This document shows, in pieces, positions 17,862 through 24,503 of a stretch of DNA of 24,503 bases. The DNA lies in assembly GCA_001931905.2 (NCBI GenBank), contig MSJI02000315.1, positions 1 through 24,503 on the forward strand, in the 5' to 3' direction. A model generated the notes under the pieces. It did not search any database. It saw nothing but the letters and a program-made list of their open reading frames with translations, and was not told the DNA's origin. The DNA comes from Cladosporium sp. IMV 00045 (taxonomy: Eukaryota > Ascomycota > Dothideomycetes > Cladosporiales > Cladosporiaceae). The position numbers and the translations under genes were made by a program. Position 1 is the stretch's first letter. Every line of letters starts with the position of its first letter.

Positions 17862-18480
17862 TTCTTTGCTTGGAGATAGGGGGTTATTGAGGATGGGAAC
17901 GGAGGTTTTGATCCGTCGAGGCAGGTGAATGGCAGGCCGATCAAGGTGTCACACAAGAAAGAGAAGGTCGGGGATCTCTCACGACGAGAATATGGCATCC
18001 TTTGGGCACTTCCAGTGATGTCTATTGCCTTGGCGTGTCGTCTCACCTGTCCCCTTATGTCTCCGGCGCAGAGTGGTAGGGATTGGAGGCCATGGCTGTT
18101 GATTCAGAGCCCATCTCAAGCATCACGTCTTTGTTCCAGCTCTCTGGTCAGCCGTATGATGTCAATTGTAGTGTTGTCTTGCGGAGGAGGTGTTTGCAAG
18201 CGGTCATACCATCGCATCGAACAATGGTGCTGCAAGAGTGACAGTCTGGCCCGCGTTCCTTTGTTCAGACCGACCACATTCCATCGACGGGCATTGTCTG
18301 AATGCGGGCAGAAGTCCGGCTTCGCTTCGACAATCGGCTTTGACTTGTTCGTGATAATGGAAATAACGATAATGATCGTTTAGGGTAGTTGCAATGTCGT
18401 CTGATGTGATCTGATGCTCCGCTGTCCTACTTGCGCATAGCCAGAACACAGCAACTCGTCATCTCGTCACTCGCTTCGTC
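17862..18480. promoter_or_regulatory. Divergent intergenic region upstream of the CFEM gene
   Basis: This 619-bp region holds promoters for the genes on both sides. Two CTTTGTTC cores occur (18129-18136, 18259-18266), similar to HMG-box sites. No clear TATA box is seen. The open frame across 17925-18383 starts with GTG and has no features. Confidence 0.45.
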
Positions 18481-21267
18481 ATGTTTCGTTGCCTCTGGTC
18501 GATTCTGTTCTTTTCGGCACTCGCCGGTGCTCAAGTACCAGAAAGGTGGCCGATATGCGCAAAGAATACGGTCGAGCAAGCGATCAAGGATTCTGGCTGC
18601 CAAACAATCGACACGCCATGCATATGCCGCAGTGAACAGATGATCTCCATGATCGGAAGTGCCATCGAAGGATGCAATGCGGACGACGAAGCAGCTCTTG
18701 CCTCTGCCATCGACACGCTCTGCGGCAATACTACCCAAGTCGTCGAAGAAAATCCCGTCGAGCCAGCAGAGTCGCCTAGTGAAGTCGCCGCTGAAGCGCC
18801 TGTTGTCGAAGAAAGCCCTCAACCCGGCGAACAAAGCTCGTCCTTCGAGTCCACGCCTTCTATAGCCTCAGAGGGTACCGATCAAGCGCAGTTCTCAACT
18901 CCAACTCTCGTTGGCGACTCTCCTCCGTCCACCCCTTCTATAGCGTCAGAAGGTACGGATCAGGCCACACTGTCAACACCGGTTGTTGCCGGCACCGATA
19001 CTCAATCAACCAACCCATCCATAGCTTCAGAAGGCACCGACCAGGCCATATTTTCAACGCCGATCCACGCCCAGCCAGTTGATCAATCGACCACCCCTTC
19101 TATAGCATCAGAAGGCACCGATCAGGCCACATTGTCAACTCTAATTCCTGTCGGCACTGGTACTCAATTCACCACCCCTTCCATAGCATCAGAGGGTACC
19201 GATCAGGCGACGCTGTCGACCCCGACTCCCGGAAATTCCGATGGTCAATCCACGACCCCTTCTAAAGCATCAGAAGGTACCGACCAAGCGACGCTGTCAC
19301 CTCCGACTCCAGTCGATCCCAGTGTTCAATCCACCCATACAGTGGCATCGGAAGGACCCGACCAAGTTCAATCCTCAAGTTCAATTGCTGTCGGCACCTC
19401 TCTTTCATACACGCCTTCCATTGCATCAGAAGGGCCAGACCAAATGAAGCTCTCAAGTCCGATCGCTGCCACGATCTCTCTCGAATCCACCCCTTCTATA
19501 GCATCAGAGGGCCCAGATCAGGTTACGCTCTCAACTCCTACTTTGGCCGACACCTCCGTCATATTCACACCTGTTATCGCATCAGAAGGCAACGATCAGG
19601 TGCAACTCTCAGATCCAGTCCGCGTCGTCACCGCTCCCGAACCTACGCCTTCTATAGCATCAGAGGGCACCGAGCAGGCTCAAATCTCGACTCCGACCCT
19701 CATCGACAGCTCTGCCATAATCGACACCTCCGCCTCATTCGACCCTTCCACATCGCCAGAGGACACCAATCAGAGCCAACTCCTAGCTTCTTCCGCAGCA
19801 TCAGAAGACACTAACCAAAGCCAACCCTCAAGCCCAACTCTCGTCTCAATCGCTCCTTTAGACCCAACCCAGGGCCCTACCGTAGAAGTTGCCAGCGCAG
19901 AAATCCCCGGCACAACCACCGCTCCCACTACCCCAAACACCAACGAGGCACCATCGCTCACCACGGAAACGCCTGAGTCGGCCCTTCCAGCTACCAGTTC
20001 CGAAGCTCTGGAGAAAGGCGAATCCGGATCCGGAGTTCAAGTTGAAGACAGCGCAAGCACTTCGCAACAAGAAATACCCAACGACTCCAACCTTCCACCT
20101 GCCAAGCTAGAAGTTGACACAAAAGGCCAACCCTCAAAAGACGAAGAAAAAGTCGAAAGCAGCACCACAAAACCACAACAGGGAGGATCCAGCGAGTCCG
20201 CCGTCCCAGCCAAAGCAGATGGTGAAGTGGCGAGCGAATCAGAGGAGGGCAAAGTCAAAGTCGAAGGCAACCCCTCAGCCCTTCAACAGGGAGAACCGAA
20301 AGAGTCCTCGCTCCCAGCCACCAACTCACAGGGTGATGAGAATGGCGCATCTGGAACAGACGGAGACAAAGTGGAATACAACGCCAGGACCGTGAAAAAC
20401 GGGGAAACCAACGATTCTAAACCCCCAGCTACATATTCAGCGGGTAAAGGTGAAGATGAAGGCGAATCCTCAAAAGGCGATGATGAGGTCGAAGACAGCT
20501 CCGCAGCTCCGCAACAGGAGGGATCCGACGAGTCCACTCTCCCAGCCGCCTATTCAGAGGGTGAAGGGAAAGGCGAATCCAAATCCTCAGAAATCGAAGA
20601 CGACGATAACGACAACGAAGAGCCGCAGGAGTACGGATCACAGGGCTCACATCCTTCAGACGCGGAGCCAGCAGGTGAAGATGAAGACGAGTCTGAATCC
20701 TCATACGGCGAGTCCAACCTTCCAGCTGCCAGTCCTGAAGGTGAAGATGATGATGAAGACGAATCTGAAGCCTCAGAAAACGAGTCTATCCATCCAGCTG
20801 GAAAGTCGGGAGATGAAGATGAAGATGAAGACGAAAACGAAGAAGAAAGCGGATCCAAATCCTCTGGAGACGATGACGAAGACGAAGACGAAGAAAGCCC
20901 CTTATCCCCACAACACGATGAACCCGAAATGGCCGAAGAAGACGAACAGAAAGAACAAGAAGGGGACCAGGATGGTGGCGAGGAGAAAGGCGAGAAGGAC
21001 GCCCAGGGTGAAGACCAGGAGGAAGACCAAGAGGACGAAGACGACAAGGCCTCCGACAAATCCGCAAGCAGCAGCAGCGAAGCTGACTCCGACGAGAGTT
21101 CTCCAGACAGCACAGGTCCGGAAGACGCAAGCCCGGGCGACGTCAGCTCGAGCAGCGATAACATGCTTGGTACGGGCCCGAACAACTCTACGGGAACGGC
21201 GGCGCAGGCTCTTGCGGGCGTTGGAAGTTTGTTCGTGACTACTGTCTTGTGCTGGGTCTTGGCGTGA
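18481..21267 (+). CDS. CFEM-domain GPI-anchored surface protein with tandem repeats and a long acidic region (928 aa)
   Basis: One intronless frame. A signal peptide (to about A17) leads into a CFEM domain: P24-x-C26-A, C40, D44, C47-x-C49, C65 and C81. Spacings fit the CFEM consensus, including the Asp that helps bind haem iron in characterised CFEM proteins, but cysteines 2 and 6 are absent (T30; near A61), leaving six of eight. Residues ~125-415 are 11 clear tandem units of 26-27 aa built on TPSIASEGTDQATLSTP, plus two decayed ones. Residues ~500-880 hold looser units with LPA-x-S-x-G-E-x-E and become a strongly acidic Asp/Glu/Ser region. The end, NNSTGTAAQALAGVGSLFVT plus a hydrophobic tail, fits a GPI signal. 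CFEM proteins act at the cell surface in haem/iron uptake, adhesion or signalling; the long acidic stalk probably lifts the domain through the wall. Most CFEM proteins are much shorter. Confidence 0.9.
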   Translation: MFRCLWSILFFSALAGAQVPERWPICAKNTVEQAIKDSGCQTIDTPCICRSEQMISMIGSAIEGCNADDEAALASAIDTLCGNTTQVVEENPVEPAESPSEVAAEAPVVEESPQPGEQSSSFESTPSIASEGTDQAQFSTPTLVGDSPPSTPSIASEGTDQATLSTPVVAGTDTQSTNPSIASEGTDQAIFSTPIHAQPVDQSTTPSIASEGTDQATLSTLIPVGTGTQFTTPSIASEGTDQATLSTPTPGNSDGQSTTPSKASEGTDQATLSPPTPVDPSVQSTHTVASEGPDQVQSSSSIAVGTSLSYTPSIASEGPDQMKLSSPIAATISLESTPSIASEGPDQVTLSTPTLADTSVIFTPVIASEGNDQVQLSDPVRVVTAPEPTPSIASEGTEQAQISTPTLIDSSAIIDTSASFDPSTSPEDTNQSQLLASSAASEDTNQSQPSSPTLVSIAPLDPTQGPTVEVASAEIPGTTTAPTTPNTNEAPSLTTETPESALPATSSEALEKGESGSGVQVEDSASTSQQEIPNDSNLPPAKLEVDTKGQPSKDEEKVESSTTKPQQGGSSESAVPAKADGEVASESEEGKVKVEGNPSALQQGEPKESSLPATNSQGDENGASGTDGDKVEYNARTVKNGETNDSKPPATYSAGKGEDEGESSKGDDEVEDSSAAPQQEGSDESTLPAAYSEGEGKGESKSSEIEDDDNDNEEPQEYGSQGSHPSDAEPAGEDEDESESSYGESNLPAASPEGEDDDEDESEASENESIHPAGKSGDEDEDEDENEEESGSKSSGDDDEDEDEESPLSPQHDEPEMAEEDEQKEQEGDQDGGEEKGEKDAQGEDQEEDQEDEDDKASDKSASSSSEADSDESSPDSTGPEDASPGDVSSSSDNMLGTGPNNSTGTAAQALAGVGSLFVTTVLCWVLA
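18853..19726 (+). repeat. In-frame minisatellite of ~78-81 bp units in the CFEM gene
   Basis: Eleven units encode [ST]-x-A-S-E-G-[TPN]-[DE]-Q-x-x-x-S and a variable linker. The serine-glutamate-glycine core is nearly fixed, while linkers differ in both codons and residues. Units start at residues 125, 151, 178 and 205 and continue to 389. Two decayed copies (EDTNQSQ) follow. Such arrays change copy number easily. Confidence 0.9.
19990..21140 (+). repeat. Second, degenerate acidic repeat zone in the CFEM gene
   Basis: Looser units of roughly 35-40 residues carry LPAxxSxGE, an acidic ES/ED stretch, a V/E-ED-S segment and QQ-x-G. They grade into runs of GAA/GAT/GAC codons. Because of the simple codons, other frames on both strands stay open here; those are shadows. 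Confidence 0.7.
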
Positions 21268-21587
21268 GGACTGGATGGGAGATGTTTCTTAGGCTTCTAT
21301 TTCTCTCTTTAGTCAACTGTTCCTTTGTAGATCGGCAAACACAAATTGTTGGAATTCCAAAAGTGTGGAAGTATCTGTTCATGAAAATGTCAATCGTCGT
21401 CAGTAATGGGTATCTCTGTTTTCGTCTCGAAGCTGAAGAATATCTATAAAACCGTCGGCCGTGATCGATGCAGGGAACTGAGAAAAATATTGCCTTTGCA
21501 CAGGCAAACCCAACAGTGTTGTACAGCTCATACCTCCAATCCCAGCGCCTGGCTAAACGACTTGACGAAATCCACACTCTTGTATCT
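21268..21587. other. Convergent intergenic region (CFEM / UBC6)
   Basis: A 320-bp gap with the 3' flanks of two converging genes; no further feature is seen. Confidence 0.5.
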
Positions 21588-22433
21588 TCACTGCTGTTTC
21601 TGATCACCAAGGGCTCGAGCTGCGAGTACATACGCGAACAGAGCAGCCGCAACGATGTACCACTTGTTCTTGGCAATCCAACTCTGTCCTTCTGCCTCTG
21701 CCGTTTCTCTGCGGCGCTCATTATGAGCCACAAGCTCTTCAGCCCTCTTCGTTGCAGCGGCGACTTCCTCCGGGGTAAGATTGGGGTGTGAAGCCAGGCT
21801 CTGACCTGTTTGCGGATCGATCCTCTCGCTCTCCATCCACTTCCAGTTCTCCTCGTCAATCTCGGGCCACTGCTCTTTGAACCTCTGCCCACCATCGCCA
21901 GCCTTGATCGCACCAAATCCTGTGCGATTCACATTCTGCTGCGCCCGCGACTCCACCGACGCCTGACCCTCCAGAGTGCGCTTCGTGCTTCCTCCGCCCG
22001 TACTGTTCCACCACCTAGTCCTGCTGGCGAAGTGCTTGCGCTCCGCATCCGTCGCCTTGACACTCCCCGTGGTCATCTCCTCGCTCGTCATGAAACTCAA
22101 CACGCCCAGCAGGATCGTGCTGACTTCCCAGGCGGGGTTGAAACTCTTAGGATGGAAATCACTGATGCTCAGACAGAGCCGCTCTGAGCACCGGAAGCGT
22201 CCGCTGGGGGTGTGCATGCGGATCGCGGGAGGTGCGAAGGGGTAGTCGGAGGGGAAGACTAGCGTTCCCCAGTATTGTCCGTTCTCGTATGGTGTGCCTG
22301 GCGGCCCGGTGAGGATGTAGTGCCATTCTAGGATGTTCGACTCGGAGGGGTGGGCGGTGATGTACTCTGGTGGCGACCGTGAGAGCGCAGCGTACTCGCG
22401 TGTGAGGCGTTTGTGGGCGGCGCGAGTGGCCAT
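21588..22433 (-). CDS. UBC6: Ubc6-type ubiquitin-conjugating enzyme E2, ER tail-anchored
   Basis: One intronless frame of 281 aa. The UBC core occupies residues ~5-150: LTGPPGTPYENGQYWGTLVF, then YPFAPPAIRMHTPSGRF, and the catalytic cysteine C87 in SERLCLSISDFHPKSFNPAW, the same number as in yeast Ubc6. As in other Ubc6/UBE2J enzymes, the usual HPN motif before the active site is replaced (HTPSGRF). A linker with EQWPEIDEENWKWMESE and an acidic/basic helix leads to one C-terminal membrane span (about 258-275) and a short polar tail, giving a tail-anchored ER protein. It transfers ubiquitin in ER-associated degradation together with membrane E3 ligases of the Doa10 type. The ATG at 22433 begins the family's N-terminus (MATRAAHKRLTREY). 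Confidence 0.95.
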   Translation of the reverse strand: MATRAAHKRLTREYAALSRSPPEYITAHPSESNILEWHYILTGPPGTPYENGQYWGTLVFPSDYPFAPPAIRMHTPSGRFRCSERLCLSISDFHPKSFNPAWEVSTILLGVLSFMTSEEMTTGSVKATDAERKHFASRTRWWNSTGGGSTKRTLEGQASVESRAQQNVNRTGFGAIKAGDGGQRFKEQWPEIDEENWKWMESERIDPQTGQSLASHPNLTPEEVAAATKRAEELVAHNERRRETAEAEGQSWIAKNKWYIVAAALFAYVLAARALGDQKQQ

Positions 22434-23053
22434 TATGTGCGTTTAAAGAGTTGCTGAGGGCGTTTGTAGTGAGGGATCGTCGTTCGGAGCGACAGAAGGT
22501 ATTATGAAGGCTGAAGTCCTTCTTGATAGTGTAGTAGAAGGATCAGGCAGAGAAGAGCCAGAAGCGACTATTATGAGCTGGAAGTTGGGACTATTTATGT
22601 GAAAAGTAAAAATAACATGTTGTCAGAAGAGTGACATTTGTCTTGAATGGTTCGTTTGAAGCGAGGGTTCGGTTCGGATGAGGTCACACCGTTGACAGCC
22701 TTGGCGCCTGAGGCCACAATAAATGCCTGCAGCGACAACATTTCATTTTACCAGACATTAACATCATACCTGAAGAAATTGTTGTTGAGCTGGGCTCCCG
22801 ATGAGGAAAGCACATAGACCTATCAATAAATCGATCAACAAACAACATGATCAGGTCCTCCCCACACTGCATTAATAATACCACTTGTTTAGGTTTCATA
22901 GATGGTGGGGCAATAGGTCGGAAAAGAAACATATGAACGCAAGGCGTGAGACCGGCAGACCGGCTTGAGAACTATCATAATGAGTCAAGCCTCATAATAA
23001 ATAACTAATTGCACTCTCAACCCTGAGATCTCGCTGAACAAGCACGCGACAAC
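22434..23053. promoter_or_regulatory. Divergent intergenic region (UBC6 / RidA-like gene)
   Basis: A 620-bp region that must contain both promoters. It is more AT-rich than its surroundings, especially 22700-23010. No clear TATA box or repeat is seen. Confidence 0.5.
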
Positions 23054-23568
23054 ATGTCCAACCTTCAATACTACGCCTACGACGGCTTCGGCACCAAACA
23101 GAAGAAAGACTTCCACTACTCGCAAGCAGTGAGAATCCCCGCTGGAGCCGACAGGATTGAATGTGCCGGTCAAGGTCAGTGGTAAAGAAAATGATCCAAT
23201 TCGATTCAAACCATCAAACCACCAACGAACCCCTCAACATGCTAACAATCAAACATCAAGGCGGCTGGGACCCGAAAACGAACATCATCCCGACCTCTGT
23301 GATCTCACAAATCGATCAAGCCTTCGCCAACGTCGAGCTAGCTCTCAAGGACAGCGGCGTGCAGGCAGGCTGGAAAGCCGTTTTCCGCGTCAACAGTTAC
23401 CACGTCGGATTGGAAGGAAAGCAAGAGGAAATGCTGGGCCGGATGGTGGAGAACATGAAGAAATATATGCCTGATCATGAGCCGATTTGGACTTGTGTCG
23501 GGGTTCCTGCGTTGGGAGAGCCGGAGATGAAAGTTGAGATTGAGGTTGTGGCTTTTGATGAGAAGTGA
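23054..23568 (+). CDS. RidA/YjgF/UK114-family protein
   Basis: Exons 23054-23174 and 23261-23568 give 142 aa; the 86-nt intron has donor GTCAGT, branch GCTAAC and acceptor CAAG, phase 1. Landmarks across the splice are FHYSQAVRIP, then ECAGQGGWDPKT (the family's G-Q-G-G/W-D loop), QIDQAFANVELALKDSG, FRVNSYHV and CVGVPALGEPEMKVEIEVVA, the typical C-terminal strand. Classical RidA proteins hydrolyse reactive enamine/imine intermediates from amino-acid metabolism; many fungal paralogues of this type are uncharacterised. The length is near the family norm (~130 aa). The protein has no obvious targeting signal and is probably cytosolic. Confidence 0.9.
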
Positions 23569-24187
23569 GGTTTGGGGCGTGGGTGAGGTGGTATCATGGG
23601 AGGAAGGGAGGAAAGGTGGAGGGTTAGGGTTGGGGTTAGATCTCATCTGATCCTACGTCTTAAGATTTGCTGCGCAGGTGGAGGTCGGGAATACTACTGT
23701 AGGGATATTCCAAATTGGCCTAGTCGCTGTGAAACCCTGGGTGCTTGATCGTCGAACGCCTTCTAGCAAGCAGTGCAATTGTTACCCATGAGATTGCGTG
23801 GAGGGCATCTATGGAGAATGTACTCTGTCACATGATTTCAGTACGGAACTTCATCTAGACGGGTCTCGAAATGTTCACATATCTCAATGTACGGATGTGA
23901 AAAAACGAAGGGGAATTTACAGATGGGAATTGACCATGGGAATCTTTTGGATTTTTTGAACTTCGTAATGTGATCTCAACAGTGCTTTCTTACGAGACGA
24001 ATGGAGACCAGGCGTAAAGCCGTTCTCCTCGATCGACACTGCTTCTTACGTGACTATATGGAGCCCATGGAGACCAGGCGAAGAGCCGTTCTCCTCGATA
24101 ATGTCACAGCAAGCAAATGCCGCACCACCCCATCTGCGTAAGAGAAAACTGCAGAAGCCAGCAAGCAAGGTGCATAAATGCACATGC
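23569..24187. other. Convergent intergenic region with an imperfect tandem repeat
   Basis: It lies between the stops of the RidA-like and RPS14 genes. It holds a telomere-like GGGTTAGGGTTGGGGTTAG stretch at 23621-23639 and a duplicated block at 23983-24106 (listed separately). No gene is supported. Confidence 0.5.
23983..24106. repeat. Imperfect tandem duplication downstream of RPS14
   Basis: The 33-bp block at 24001-24033 recurs at 24067-24099 with two mismatches (31 of 33 identical; both end in GCCGTTCTCCTCGAT). The preceding bases TGCTT(T)CTTACG (23983 and 24040) are also repeated, giving two units of about 57 and 67 bp. Confidence 0.75.

Positions 24188-24503
<316 letters not shown>

Noticed and set aside
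17925..18383. 152-codon plus-strand frame before the CFEM gene
   Set aside because: It starts at GTG, has no domain and lies in a divergent promoter region.
20450..21238. Long alternative frames on both strands within the acidic part of the CFEM gene
   Set aside because: GAA/GAC/GAT repeats keep all frames open; only the frame with signal peptide, CFEM domain and GPI tail is meaningful.

Overview
This window looks like nuclear DNA of a filamentous ascomycete (Pezizomycotina). Genes are split by 48-141 nt introns with GTRNGY-type donors and CTAAC/CTGAC-like branch points. Fungus-specific families are present: a Zn2Cys6 regulator, DHA1 and MCH-type transporters, a CFEM/GPI protein and Ish1 repeats. 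Gene content and style suggest a Dothideomycete, possibly plant-associated; that is inference, since nothing here proves the species.

Layout. The left edge (1-1338) is the 3' part of SSF1, a ribosome biogenesis factor. After a 1.25 kb gap come a DHA1 drug/polyamine-type MFS transporter (2586-4380, +), then a convergent MCH/monocarboxylate-type MFS transporter (4630-6260, -, six exons including an 11-nt microexon). This is transcribed divergently from an eight-exon Zn2Cys6 transcription factor (6652-9140, +). Next are three small secreted-protein genes in tandem (9654-9970, 10436-10759, 11610-12188; called SSP1-3 here), then a convergent SDR oxidoreductase (12430-13361, -). After a 1.5 kb gap lies an Ish1-repeat secretory protein (14888-16367, +), a low-complexity conserved-looking protein (16962-17861, -) and a 928-aa CFEM/GPI protein with two repeat zones (18481-21267, +). 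The right end is housekeeping: UBC6 (21588-22433, -), a RidA/YjgF protein (23054-23568, +) and the 3' half of the RPS14/uS11 gene (24188-24503, -, cut by the window edge).

How the parts may work together. Housekeeping genes flank an accessory stretch (about 2.5-21.3 kb) of transport, regulation, secretion and cell-surface functions. The transporter and the Zn2Cys6 gene share one 391-bp promoter, as local regulator/transporter pairs often do. There is no PKS, NRPS, terpene or other core biosynthetic enzyme, so this is not a complete secondary-metabolite cluster.

The most striking signal is a 12-bp element, TTAGTATTGTTC, present in four exact copies: two upstream of SSP1 and two upstream of SSP2. 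Two inverted copies of its core (GAACAATA) lie upstream of SSP3. SSP1 and SSP2 also share a phase-2 intron just after the signal peptide and a similar C-x9/10-C basic segment. Together these suggest a co-regulated family of small secreted proteins, possibly controlled by an HMG-box-type factor. All exon models were read by eye from splice signals and frame continuity and have not been checked against transcripts.
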